From Neodontobutis hainanensis (Eukaryota > Chordata > Actinopteri > Gobiiformes > Odontobutidae), in NCBI GenBank assembly GCA_024349245.1, contig JALDNG010000021.1:684501-748500 (forward strand): DNA of 64,000 bases, written 5' to 3'. The notes under the pieces are model-generated. The model did not search any database. It was not told the origin of the DNA and was given only the letters and a program-made list of their open reading frames with translations. A program made the position numbers and the translations under genes. Of this stretch, positions 29,047 to 43,811 are shown one piece after another (within the stretch, counting starts at the first letter, position 1; the number at the start of each line of letters is the position of its first letter).

Positions 29047-30336
29047 TTATGCAGGTTAATCCTATTTGGCCCACGACTGAGACAGTTTTTGTATTTCTCC
29101 ATCCATGAGTTGGACACCCCTGATGTAAAAAAAAAAAAAAAAAAAAAAAAAAACACAGATCTTTATCTCAAATATCTGTCCTATATGTACTTTTTTTACT
29201 ACTTTCTTAATAAATAATTTTAATGCTTTTGTTTCCTATTTTTCTTTCTGTCTGTCTTTATCTGTCTGTCTTTTCTTTTCTGTCTTTAAAGCTGAATCAT
29301 TCATCATTGTCTTACTTTTCCTTTTTTATCCTATTGACTTTAGTTAATACAGGTCTAGTTTTACTTGTAGCAAACCTAATTCAAAGTGGAACCAAAAATA
29401 TTAAAATTATGATTGATTAAATTGTAAATATGTGAATTATTTGTGTCCTTTCAAATTAAAAGCCTGACTTCACTTTAGTTTCTTGTCTGTTTTAAAAAAA
29501 TATATATATTTTTCCAAAAATAGAAATTGTCCAAGTGCATAGTACTGAAAATCTGTTTAAAAGGCTAAATACTTACAAAATACAAAAGAAAAAAAACACA
29601 AAGCACATAAGCTATAAATTGACATTGTTTTTATGAAATATTAAAGTGTATTCCATCTCAAGATTAATCCAAAATGTTGATAATATTTGACAAAACACCA
29701 GCAACAAACCTGGAAACTATGTCATATATATAGTATATAAATGTTGAAGTAACCTCTATTATTTTGTGATTTCGACTGATTAAAACAGGGAAACATGGTA
29801 CAGGGACTGTTCAAAACCACAATATCACATCTATACACTATTTTCTTAAGGCTTGTCATGTTTTATAAAGCTGTTCTTCCTTTAGACATCAACCCTGATC
29901 AAACATGAAATCCTGAGTAAACTATTTTATTTTGGCAACTGGTGTTATTGTACAGTGGCCCTTTAACTTGTGTTTATACTGTACACACCCCCAGCAACCA
30001 ACTGTCCCAAAGGAGAAAACACATCATTTTCTTTTACAGCTACCCTTTAAATACAACTCTAAAAGCACAGGAACAAACATTCATCACAGAAAGTTAAATT
30101 ACTGCAGTTACACCTTGAACCCAGCCGTTACCTTCCACCAGTTTACGGACCGCGGCTTTGTGTCCAGCTCCTCCCGCATGAGATGTGAGGGCAGCCTCGC
30201 CCATCGTCTGGAGTTTGATGAATTTACAACACGCTCGACATCTGGCGGAGTGGATATCATGCACGTCTCTCATCAGCCAGTCTTTATAAATGTCCTTTTC
30301 CAGCCAAGCGTCCTGGAACTTACATTTCCCGGGCAT
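26520..30336 (-). CDS. Uncharacterised protein with BED-like C2H2 finger and AT-hook-like motif
   Basis: I do not recognise this gene. Six coding exons on the minus strand (30132-30336, 28043-28132, 27903-27955, 27582-27635, 27326-27467 and 26520-26842) join in one frame: 867 nt, 288 residues, stop TAG. The start is the ATG at 30336, with A at -3; no ATG lies upstream in frame as far as the TTG at 30360. N-terminus: MPGKCKFQDAWLEKD, then a finger C33-x2-C36-x16-H53-x5-H59, the spacing seen in BED and hAT-transposase-derived fingers. The middle (about 70-180) is hydrophilic and looks disordered. Then RRGRPPSK (about 190-197) resembles an AT-hook. A long basic, charged helix follows (about 210-265, LEWEGRM to KLRRLGEEA), then an acidic end. 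This suggests a nuclear DNA-binding protein, perhaps domesticated from a transposase; function is inferred only. Confidence 0.85.
27326..27467 (-). CDS. Finger-protein gene, exon 5
   Basis: It encodes PEEIKEQRLQPDPLEWSQLN then HSPNKNPTSHNPEQQDAIFP and ATYITAS. Acceptor GTTTTCAG, donor GTGAAC. 142 nt, phase 0 in and phase 1 out. Confidence 0.85.
27582..27635 (-). CDS. Finger-protein gene, exon 4
   Basis: 54 nt encoding VKGTFWPEEERQKTELSQ, phase 0 on both sides, so it could be skipped without changing frame. Acceptor GTCGCAG follows a long T run (A run on the plus strand, 27644-27661), a poor-quality tract to sequence through. Confidence 0.85.
27903..27955 (-). CDS. Finger-protein gene, exon 3
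   Basis: 53 nt encoding SFLSINAAGQVNGGMAQ after completing a serine codon (A|GT). Acceptor TTTTGAAG, donor GTAAAG. Confidence 0.8.
28043..28132 (-). CDS. Finger-protein gene, exon 2
   Basis: 90 nt encoding AQAVYRSQSTQSIIKAPGED then SSISQCLPCD. Acceptor TGTCTCCAG, donor GTAAGT. Begins with the last two bases of an alanine codon. Confidence 0.85.
28185..29125. mobile_element. hAT-like non-autonomous DNA element
   Basis: Right terminus GTTGGACACCCCTGAT, which reads CAGGGGTGTCCAAC on the other strand, a common vertebrate hAT terminus. The left terminus is a decayed inverted copy (CGTGTCAAACACAAGG). Subterminal GGCCCGTGGGCC and GGCCCACGAC also pair. No transposase frame is present. It sits in the first intron of the finger-protein gene, next to a (TAA)n run at 29017-29047 and a poly(A) run at 29127-29152. 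Confidence 0.6.
29160..30131 (-). other. Rest of first intron of the finger-protein gene
   Basis: AT-rich, with a short ATATAT run near 29501. No coding content recognised apart from the exon beginning at 30132. Confidence 0.6.
30132..30336 (-). CDS. Finger-protein gene, first coding exon (zinc finger)
   Basis: It encodes MPGKCKFQDAWLEKDIYKDW, then DVHDIHSARCRACCKFIKLQ and SHAGGAGHKAAVRKLVE. The whole C2H2 finger is in this exon. Donor GTAACG at 30131; G30132 begins an alanine codon finished in exon 2. Confidence 0.9.
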
Positions 30337-30380
30337 AGTTAGCTCAAAGTTAGCCCCCAAACGCTAACTATAACGGTCAG

Positions 30381-30440
30381 GCGCCGGAAGTGACGTACGG
30401 CCGTGAGCTAAAACATTGCGGAAATGACAGCGGCTCTCTG
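30381..30440 (-). promoter_or_regulatory. CpG-rich promoter with ETS and CRE-like sites
   Basis: GGCGCCGGAAGTGACGTACG at 30380-30399 combines an ETS site (CCGGAAGT) with a CRE-like TGACGTA, about 50 bases upstream of the finger-protein ATG. This is a common layout for TATA-less housekeeping promoters. The exact start site is not visible. Confidence 0.55.
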
Positions 30441-30649
30441 GATTAGCCTTTAGCTTAGCTTTAACGTTCAAATATATTGTTTTTGTTTAGTCTTTTACAT
30501 AATTTTTTTCTCCTTCACAACACAAATACGATATATCAAATAATTTCACCCTTATTTGTGTATTAGGATTTGTATCAACCATTAGAAAGTTGAATTTGAT
30601 TTTTTTTTAGTTTTAATTTATTTAAGACCGTTTTTGCATTATCACGTTT

Positions 30650-30667
30650 GTGCCGCTAGAGGCCAGT
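30650..30667 (+). promoter_or_regulatory. CTCF-like motif
   Basis: The plus strand reads TGCCGCTAGAGGCCAGTG, two mismatches from the CTCF core by my alignment. It lies about 300 bases upstream of the finger-protein gene. Confidence 0.35.
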
Positions 30668-30765
30668 GTCCGTCTGTTATTTAAAAGCTCATTCATAAAA
30701 TCCGTCTTAAAAAAAAGATAAATGCTGTCAAATACAAAATTAACTTACATTTTGTAACAAAAAAG

Positions 30766-30766
<1 letters not shown>

Positions 30767-30849
<83 letters not shown>
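30767..30849 (+). repeat. (TA)n(TG)n microsatellite
   Basis: A short TA run followed by about 34 TG/TA dinucleotides, mostly TG. Confidence 0.95.
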
Positions 30850-30851
<2 letters not shown>

Positions 30852-31249
30852 CATACATATATTTTAAACCCAAAAACTCTGACAACGTTAATAGATACAG
30901 TAGCTCCAATGGCGTATTATTATACTACAATTACGGACCCCCTTTGAATGTTGTCTATTGTACACTTTAAAAATGCCATAAAACAAGTCAGTTAATATAG
31001 TACCTATACCTAAATATACCTATTTACTGTATCATTTGTCTTGAAAAAGATGGTCCTTGATAAGTACAGTTGAATTGATACGCTGTATATTCGACAGGCA
31101 AATAGATTTATTTCATCTTTATACTTTTTAATGTTATATGTATATGTTGTATATATTAATGTTGTATATATTTATATTTTTTATGTATTGAATTTGATAT
31201 GTTTTTCATGTAAAATACCATTCCCTTGTTATTTTTCTGCAGTATGAAT

Positions 31250-31392
31250 GTGGCGTTTGGGTATGACCACTGTGCGCGCTCCCTTGGTGAGGTGTTGGAA
31301 CCTCCGGGAGCGCGGATGTCAGGAGCGCGCTCTAGAGTTACACCTCAGACACCTACATTACACCAGCGCTGATTCAATGGAGAAGAACGTGT
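31250..31392 (+). promoter_or_regulatory. CpG-rich segment with possible first exon of an unknown plus-strand gene
   Basis: After AT-rich flanks, GC and CpG content rises sharply (GCGCGCTCCC, GAGCGCGGATG, AGCGCGCTC). ATG at 31377 starts MEKNV, and a strong donor GTAAGT follows at 31393, so the segment reads like a short first exon. I found no convincing second exon on the plus strand, so this is only a possibility. Confidence 0.3.
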
Positions 31393-31399
31393 GTAAGTT

Positions 31400-32640
31400 T
31401 CTTTAAACAGTGCCGTGTGTCATCGACAGAGACTCTCGGTGACCGATAAGGGCCGCGGGGCGGTGTTTTTGGGACTAAAAATAAACTTTGGGGACGCGCT
31501 GCGGAGGTGTGTGTTGTGTGAGTCAGTGTCACGTGACTTACGGGGCGATCCCTGTTTGTGTTTGAGGCTCCGGGAAAAGTCACAACAGATCAGATCAGAG
31601 GCAGAGGAGATCCTGTCCGAGGCAAGAGGGGCCGCTCGGGCCAGAAAACAGCGGCTTTATCTTCTTAAATATGTAGAGTGGCTTTTTAATTCTTTCATTC
31701 ATTAATTTATTTTCTTCACCTTGGGCCTTGTAGGGGTCGTGGGTGATTGGAGCCTATCCCTAAGGTGGGGTACACCCTGGACAATTTAGATTTGCCAATA
31801 AACCTTTAAATGCATGTGTTTGGGAGAAAACCCACAGTAGCTCAGGAAGCACATGCAGACTCCTCACAGAAAGCCCCAGGGCGGAAGAACCCCTCTGCCA
31901 CCATGCACCCCATCTTCTAGTTTTAAAATACAAATACACAACAGAGTAACTTCAACCGAGACAAATGTTGCAGCTCCGGCAAAGCGGATGTAAGGGGCTC
32001 AGAAGTTAGGTACTCCAAGAGTTTGTGCCAGTTTTGTGGGGAGTATTGTTAATCCAAGAGAGGAAAATGTTTCTGGAGCCCAAGAGCAGATACACAGGTA
32101 CAGAGGGGTGTCTTCCACATATGAAAAAAAGACAAAAAAAAGTCCCTATTACTGATTTACATTTCAGACACATTTTGTGCCTTAGACTCGGGGACAACTT
32201 GAATCATTTTAAACTGTAGCAGCCAGGCTGCAGATATACTTTTAGTTAGGTTACAAATATACTCCAATTTATCCTCATCAACACATTACATGTAATACAA
32301 CCAGTGCATCTGTTTCAGCACATAATAAAAGCAAGCACTTGAGAAGTAACCTCTCTATTGCTGATAATGTGGCGTCAAAATGTATAATTATAAAGAAATA
32401 TCTAAAAAAGTTAATCTGTTTATCTGTTACTCTGTTCAAAAGACCACAAGGATTCATTCTTAAAGAATCCAAACATTGTAAACTATTTCAATTATACCTA
32501 GTTTGAAGTAAGGGTTGCATTGAAAATCTTTTTTAACATGAATAGGTTAAGTTTGAAAAGCATTTGTTAATTCTTCTTCAAACTTTCTTCGCCTTCATAA
32601 ACTCGTCAGAGTGAGAGCTCTGTTTTTTAACCGTTAGTTT
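31400..32640. other. Intergenic, nothing firm
   Basis: GC-rich until about 31650, then AT-rich. Open frames on both strands around 31374-31705 reflect high GC content. A GGGGTACACCCTGGACA stretch near 31770 may be an old repeat. No gene recognised. Confidence 0.5.
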
Positions 32641-32654
32641 CACTGCAACTCTAA

Positions 32655-32850
32655 ATCCCGCCCCTTTCTTCTGTTCTCTCCTCCGATTGGTCCGCGGCGT
32701 TCAACTACCCCGCCTGTGATTGGTCCCCGCGCGCCGGTGATGAGTTTATATTGGTTAAAAATAGCTGGGCTCGCTGGGCTAAAAATAGAGCGGTATATAA
32801 GGCGGCCGTTGAGAGGAGCGCAGCGCTGTTCTGCGCTAACCCGCGGCAGA
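32655..32850 (+). promoter_or_regulatory. Orphan core promoter: GC box, three CCAAT boxes, MEF2-like sites, TATA
   Basis: In order on the plus strand: GC box CCCGCCCC (32657), reverse CCAAT boxes ATTGG at 32686, 32719 and 32750 (spacings 33 and 31 bp), MEF2-like TTAAAAATAG (32756) and CTAAAAATAG (32779), and TATATAAGG at 32794. A start is expected near 32825, where AGCGCAG and CTGCGCT form a 7-bp stem with a 7-base loop. The following 250 bases are GC-rich, but no recognisable coding sequence follows. Promoter elements are seen; activity is inferred. Confidence 0.5.
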
Positions 32851-33079
32851 GCTAAAGGAAAGAGAGGAGGGACCGTAAAAAACACCAGAGAGCTGCCGCC
32901 TCCCCGCAACTCAGTGCTCTGCTGGGTCTCTCCACTAACAGCGGGTTTTAGACGGGGCTCTCTGGGTGGAGGAGCGCTGACGGACTTCCTTCCTTCCGCT
33001 TCTGTCGAGTTCAACATCCTTCCGTTGAACCACAGTCTTGTATCAGAGCCACGCCATTATTTCTGGTTTTAAAAAGAGA

Positions 33080-35600
33080 TAATGAACCACCGAAAGCTTT
33101 TAAATGAATGATTGTATCCACAAACTGTTGCTCGGTTGTCAAATAAAATAGCTAACTCATTGGCTAGCAGCAAGTTATCATCCACAATGCTAATGCTTTC
33201 AAATACTAGCTTACGTTTGTCTGACTTAAAGACTTAAAAGAAAGGTTGGATAAAATCTGAAATATAACAGTCAAGAATGAAATCATTTTATTTTGAATTT
33301 CAAATAAGATTTGAGACTCTATTTAGCTGGTGAAAAACAGCCTTTCAGGGGGTTGTGTTCATGCTATTAAGTGTTTTTTCAGTGGTAAAGTGGAAAAGAG
33401 CCTCTGGAAGTGGACTATTTAAAATCTAACTTCTCTCACATTCGCCCACTCCTCCACCTCTGCAGCAGCTCCATCCCTCCACTCGAACATTTATCAACTC
33501 TGCTGCACCCACAGAGTTCTATCTGTTATATAAACGTTAAACAGCACAGCTTTATCACCTGCGAGAGAAGATTAGAAGTGTAAATAATCCCAGCTATAAA
33601 ACAGATATATAATAAAGCATAGGCTGTATATAAAGGTGGGTAGATTTTTGAAATGAAGAACTTTGTTTAGTTATTATTCCCTTAAACAACCATGACCATA
33701 TTCTTTTGCATTATAGCTTCCTGTAGCAGCAGCTAGTAATGCTTTTTCTGTGGAGGTGCTTCATTTATTTTGTCTACATTGAATTAAACACCAACATGTG
33801 ACTTTAAATAGGGAGTCCGTGCAGTGTAGGGAATTGGCGCAGCTTTTATCAAGAGAATGTTCAGGTTGAATAAACAATGAATGAAGCCATTAACTACACA
33901 GTATATACTTTTTGAATATCAATTGTGTCAGGGTCCACCTTTCCCAGCTGTGATGAACCCCAGGAAGTGTGCTGTTCCTAAACAATACTGCAAAACTCAC
34001 ATTAGCAAAACATTCTTTCGGTGTGGGTTGTGCTTTGCCAGGGTGAGTAAAGCCCTAAGAATATCCCTGTCCACTACAAACACTCACATCAAGTGTTCCA
34101 GACTCATGTCTGTGGCTCTTAACCACACTGCACGAGAGTACGAGGTTAAAGTGTAGTTTAGTCGTTTATGTTATGCATATGTACATGTATCTTTACACAA
34201 AACAATGAGTCTGTGGGAAATGAGCAGCAGCTTCTGTCATGTGTGTCAGCCATTACATTAAAAAATATGTTTTGTGAAGTCAAAACTGCAGATAAATATG
34301 TGCATTTACAGATATATCTCCTTACAAGTAGCCAGGAGCAGTGTTTCCTTTAGAAATGAACATGAGTATGAATAATACATATTGTTTGTGGACACAGGGG
34401 GACTTTCTCAGATTAGAATATGATTTAAATTCTTATGATTTTGTGTTAAATGTATAAAAGTGATTTAAAGACTGAAGGTAAAGAACATGTAAAGGTACAG
34501 CGAGTAGGAGCTGTTAGTGTCTGTTAGCTCGGTGTTATTTGTGGATCTCACTCCTCCATCGCGTTACACAACTCACAGCGTTTTAATGTCCCTCTCCCAC
34601 CGAGCGCTTCACCTCGGCCCACTCACTCAGAGCTCCCTGCAGCCCACCGCCCACAGAACCATGTTCGAGGCTTTACAACAAGACAATCTGCAGTTTTTAT
34701 TTGGGTTTACACAAAAAGTGATTGTGAAAACTGAAAAAAAATTAGGAACACAATATGGAGGGTGCCCACAGCTAACACATTTGACTAATGTGAGTGCTTC
34801 CAATCAGACAATATATATATTTGGAGCACTGTCTGAAAGTAAAACCCATATATCTGGGGTTAAACATGTCTGAAGAAAAGCTTGTAATACAACAGAAAAA
34901 GTGGAATGATGAAATGACGAGAGCAGATATAGAAAACACATCTATAAACCATGGATCAGAATCTAATCATTTATCTAATTCCAAGAGGACGTGCAGGAGA
35001 AGTTTGGTCAAGATTACAACAGCAACAAGCACAATCCGTACAACTGGAGAACAGCAGCCACTCAGTAAATTCAACAGCCGTTCTAATGGTCTGTGATTGG
35101 CTGTTTGGAGAGAAGTGACCAATCAAAAACTTAAATACTGCTGCGCTTGCTTTGTGGTCCATGTGTCGTGCAGTGTTCAGGTGTTGAGCGAGGAAAAAAG
35201 AAATGACCCAATCAAGTTTCTCCTTGGTCGGTTTTGACAGGTCAGTGTTCTAACGGCTCGTCTCATATTAAAGCACATCTGTTTTTTTCATTCAGTGATA
35301 AGTCCTTCTCTGAAGTCTGTGACCAGGGCCAGAGGAAACACTTTACAAACAAGGGCTGTCTAGAAATGTTACCCAGACTACTCAGTTTCAGCATCAACAG
35401 ATCAAGACGTGAGAAAATGAGTTATTATTCAAGATGAAATTAAAGGAGTTTCATTCCTAAGATTTATTATTAGCCAGGTTTTATTTTCCGTTTTCCCTAA
35501 AGACCCACTACTCATTAATAAACCTCTCACTCAGTTCATTTGAGTGAAACCTTTATCGATCCTTGTTTAACACCCTCTTCCTTTGAGACCAAACACACCG
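33080..35600. other. Intergenic, nothing recognised
   Basis: AT-rich sequence between the orphan promoter and the 3' end of rhoA. Open frames at 33881-34156, 34517-34873 and 34794-35096 (plus) show no family resemblance and no splice context I can support. A CCAATCA/TGATTGG cluster lies near 35090-35125. Confidence 0.5.
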
Positions 35601-35604
35601 CTCA

Positions 35605-37415
35605 GCATTATTATAGAAAGTCATTTATTACACAAACCAAAAGCTAGTTTACAAATATGGTTCCAGTCGTGTGCGTCGTTGAGCTCGGACAAACCCACGT
35701 CGTATTTACAGACTTTTGCATACAGCTTTTTTTTTTTTTTTTTTTTTAAAACCTGTTCACAAATTTAAAAATTCAATTAAAACAAGAAAAACAACTTGAT
35801 TTGTACACAATTCTTAGCCTAATGTCATTTTTTTAAAATTTTATTTAAACACAAAGGCAGCCATTTTCTGAAGCTGATTTGATTGACAGGTGGAAGCAAT
35901 AAATCACAAGCGGAGATAAAAAAATAAAAAATAAAAATAAAATAAAATGTCCCGGTAAAAGCACCAAAAAAAAAAAAAAAAAGGAGAATAAACCTTAAGC
36001 GGACACAAAACCACCTATTTTTAAATACTGATAGATTTTAAACATTTCTCTTAAAAGCGGGAAATATGAACAAAAAAAAAAAAAAAAAAAAAGTTTCACG
36101 AACAGGCTCCCAAAGACATCAACTCAGGACGAAGAATAAAGAGGATGAAGAGGAGGCGGGAGAATGCGGAAGACTATTGGAGCCAATGTGCCGGATTTCA
36201 ATAAAATTTCAGGTCGAACTTTTGCTTTGAAGGAGTTTATAGTGTAGAGCTGTTAATGGTAACAGCAATAATCGTTATTGACTAAAGAGCTGCATAAGGA
36301 AAGGAAATGATCAAGTGTATTTTGTCATTAAACAGTACAATATCCCCTCCATTTTGTTCACTGCAGGTTTCCCCGTCAGCTCTCCTTACAATCGTACTCT
36401 ATTCTTTTAATCAGTAAGAATCTCTGATGAGTTTCTAGTTCTAAACTACAAAATAATTTATGCTTGAAGCCTTTGCTTTTCAAACTGATTTGTTGAAGTT
36501 GTTACCGGACTCACATTGGCTGAAACATTCTTCCACACTTCTGTCACATATTTAACCCTTATACCTCCTCCAAATTCAAACACTACAGCATTAGGCCCAC
36601 ATTCTCTTCCAATGGTCTCATGTCTCATACATGCAATAATCCGTCTCAAGCGCGTGTAATAAAAGCTGAAGTGTCTTTAAAAGATGGACGACATCCAGAA
36701 GCATCAGATCCACTCAAGTTTCTGTCCCGTTTGCATTTTTTATTTCCTTTTCTTTTAGATTATCCTCAGGCTGATCCTTGCGATTGGTTCGGTCCTGGTT
36801 TAAAGTCGAGGGAAGATGAGCACCAGCCGTCGCCTCGAGTGAACAGAGGTCAGGGGTCAATGGTGGAGCGACTGTGATAAAAGGAGTCAAAGATTCACTC
36901 AGATCGTCCACCGAGATGCTCCATTAGGATTTAGAGCAATAAAACAGATTCAAATGTTTTACATCTGAACATGTCCCGGCTGTTGTCTGTACACTACAAG
37001 GAAAAGTCTTATTAATAAGACTTTGTTTTAGATTATAGCTGAAAATACAGCAAATTTATGAAATCGATTTGTGTGGATACAGCTCACAAATTGTAGATAT
37101 TAAAGCATTATTCTTAATTCAAGCAGCTCCATTTAATCCGATGAAACAATAACAGCTTTTCTCAGAGGTTTATAAAACTCGTGTTGTTCTCAGTGGCTTT
37201 GAAAAGAGTGAACCCTCGTGTTTTAAACTAGTCACAGCCGCTCTCTTCTTCTTTGTCCCAGTCCCCTTCAGGAACAGCCTTTAAAACAGCGGTCATTTCT
37301 TGTTTCCCTCCCGTCCCTCGTTTCTCCCCAAAAAAAGCCCTAAACCCGGGTCAGGCCCAGGTTTAAAAACAGTCTGAATACAGCAGCAGCGGTGGCGAAG
37401 AAGGCTGCTGCGTTT
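35605..37415 (-). other. rhoa: rhoA 3' UTR
   Basis: Non-coding, about 1.8 kb below the rhoA stop. On the minus strand AATAAA is at 35629-35624, the most distal good polyadenylation signal before unrelated sequence, so the transcript probably ends near 35605. It contains A-rich runs at 35969-35982 and 36074-36092 and T runs at 35727-35747. Extent is inferred. Confidence 0.5.
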
Positions 37416-40922
<3,507 letters not shown>

Positions 40923-41249
40923 CCCTGAAGGAAGAGAGACGAGGTCAGTACAGGGAGAGTGTAAGGCAACATGAAATTAGCATCAGACGTTTGGATATAT
41001 GGAAAAGTATTATCACAGCTCTATATTCAAAGTCTCCCAATAATCTGTTAATTACTACTAAAAATAATCACGTTTTACAAAGAATGCTATTAATGAAAAA
41101 TTATTTTAAGTTTGGCTCAAAGCACTCCGTGGTTTTTACAGTGATTTTAGTCAGACTATATAATAAAATGTTCTTTTTCATTTTGTTTGTCAAACCAAAT
41201 GTTGGTTTCAAATAAAATGAGCAGTTTAAATCCCCTGCAAATGTATCAT

Positions 41250-41440
41250 TGATGCATTAAAAATAATGTGGGTTTTAATACTGACCCCTGAGGTACATCA
41301 CATTTGACCTTTCGCTGTAATCCCTTTAGTTCTGACATTACCCAGACAAATATTCTAAACGCGTGTAAGTAACGTTTCCAGTAAAGTGGCGTCAGACTGC
41401 TGCTTGGCGTGAGAGGGAAGTGAAGGAGTAAACTGTGACT
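41250..41440 (-). mobile_element. LINE reverse-transcriptase scrap
   Basis: The minus strand encodes LKGLQRKVKCDVPQGSVLKP then TLF, matching the conserved VPQGSVLGPxLF block of non-LTR reverse transcriptases. Only this block is preserved. Confidence 0.5.
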
Positions 41441-43199
41441 CACACTGCGTTTCTACACCTCGCATTATTACTGCTCAAGAAAAAGACAAGACAATGGATT
41501 ATAGTCACAATACTACAATTTTGAGTCTGGTGTGATACCTGGCTTGAGTATCACGATACCAATACTTTAACATCAGCCTGAAACAATCACTGGGGAAAAA
41601 AATTGCTTAAGATCTTTATCATGCTCCTTCCAGGCGGTTGTTGTTATAATACTACAACAACAACAACTATTATTATTATTATTATTGATTTAAGCACCAA
41701 GGTATCACAATAGTATGACGTAACAATGGGTCTTTAAGGATGGCATTCAAGCACTATAAAGAATGAATGTGTTAAAGAAAATGAAAATGCATAATCCTAT
41801 TCCAGTTGTCAAAAAATAATAAGTTAAAACAGTTAAATAATGCCTATTGCGTGAATAATGTAGTTGAGAGAGAAAGCTTATGCATCTGCTGTGTGGCCAA
41901 AATAATAAAATATAGTACGAGAGTTGCCATTTGACCTGTGTCCAGTTAAATCTGAATACATTTTTATGTCCCGGTCTATGACTGTGATGGAAAGGCCTCT
42001 GGTGTTTTATTGGAGCACATCATCGGGCTCAGCAGTGTTGATTGTCAGGGGCTTTTACGACAGAGACATCTTTAACTTCCGAGTTATTACTGCTCTACGT
42101 CTCTCCACTGACTCCTACAAACCTCAGGACACTATTGCAATGATTTTCTTCTTACTAAAGAGGACTTCCCATTGTCAAATGCAAGGACTTTCAAAAGGCT
42201 TTTGTTTTAGACACAGGTTTTGAGAGCCTTACATTAGCCAGCAATTAACTTTCAATTTCTTTACCTTTCAATGATGCCTCTTGATTCAATTTTATTCTCT
42301 AAACAAGACATAACAAACATTGATAAATAGATGAGCAGAAATAATGTAATTAACGTTTGGGGTCCTTTAGATGTGAGGTTGAAAATTGTACAGCATATGT
42401 CTTTAAAAACAAAGAGCCATCAATGCCTTTTCCCTTTTTCAGTCTGGAAACTGCTGCTTTCATTTGAACTGGTCCCGTTCCAAAATAATGTTAAATTCCA
42501 AACGGAGTGAGCAACATTTACTAATGCAGAGAGCCTCCTTTAAGTGAATCTCAAAGTAGGACAACAGTGTCAAAACCATTGTGTGTCGGTCTGTGACTTC
42601 AGGAAAAAGATAAAAACGGGGGCAGCCATAGCCTCGAGCTGTGGGTTAATGTTGGAGACCAACGACTGGCGGTGAAGGAGAGTTTTACAAAAATCCAGCC
42701 TGTAGTGTGAACAGTGAGCCATATGATTAATGCTGTTTATGTAAGCTTTAATTTGTGTTTCTTTGAAAACATACAACAGGTTCCAGGCAAAACAAGACGA
42801 TCAAAGCAACACAACAGGAAAACGGTCGTTAGGCTTGAGCCAGGACTGGACCTTCTGACCCCGAGTTCTAAAGAGAGACAAGTTAATGATATGGGCATAT
42901 TTTTGGCAACTGGCTCATAAAAAAGGAAAATACAACTATTAAATAAATTTATTATAAACCCGTTTACTGCAGACCTGCTTTCAACAAGTTGTTGCAAACA
43001 GTTTCTGGCATGGCGACGAGAGTGTGGATGTCGATTGTTGATAGCCTCATCCTGGTTCAAATTAGAGGCGTGGCAGCATAAATAAATCCACTTTAAAGAA
43101 AGGCTTTCACTCGCTCATTGTCCGTTTCGCTCCGTTGCTGCTGCACAGACCGGTCCCGGGTCGAGGCAGCTTTGCACAGCCTTAATGAGCGCAAAACGT

Positions 43200-43435
43200 T
43201 TGTATGATTGTGTAAGAATGTTCAGTGAATGTATGTGGTGATGGTCGGAGAGGCAGTACGCACATAATGGCTGCCACCACTCTGTCAGTCTGCCCCAGGG
43301 CAGCTGTGGCTACAGTTGTAGCTTACCATCACCAGTGTGACTGTATGAATGAATAATGGATTGCCTGTGGGCACTTTGAGTCCCTTGGTCCCTCGGGAGA
43401 AAAGCGCAATATAAAATCTAATCTATTATTATTAA
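43200..43435 (+). mobile_element. SINE/LINE-tail-like repeat fragment
   Basis: It contains GCTGCCACCACTCTGTCAGT, then GTGTGACTGTATGAATGAAT and ends with AAAAGCGCAATATAAAATCT followed by ATT repeats, an arrangement I recognise from dispersed fish retroposon tails. Family not assigned; boundaries approximate. Confidence 0.45.
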
Positions 43436-43811
43436 AAAAACAAAAATAAGTCCTTGTCTGAGACTGAGATTTACTCTCTCCAAACAGACAAAAAGTCACC
43501 TAAAAGTCCCGTGAATGGTGGAGAACAGAGAAAATAAGAGCATTAATCCGTGTTCAACCTAAGGTCCTAATAATCACGCTAATCATTTAAAAAAGCATCA
43601 CAAGTTATTTTCCAAACAAGCTGGATAATCATAATTCTGAACCAAAACTGTGTTTTAAAAAGTTTAAATGTTTAGGCTACGCTGTTTTGATTAAACATGT
43701 TGGCTCCCAGCATATTGCTCATTTGTTTCAACATCTAAGGTTCTGATTTAAATGTGCTTATGCTTTACATTTTGATTTCTACACTTTTTTTGTCAACCAG
43801 CACAGCTCTTC

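Noticed and set aside
30336..30360. Longer N-terminus of the finger protein starting at 30360
   Set aside because: The codon at 30360 is TTG; the first ATG in frame is at 30336.
32905..32930. Iron-responsive element (CAGTGC loop) after the orphan promoter
   Set aside because: The five bases on either side of CAGTGC do not pair, so the required stem is absent.
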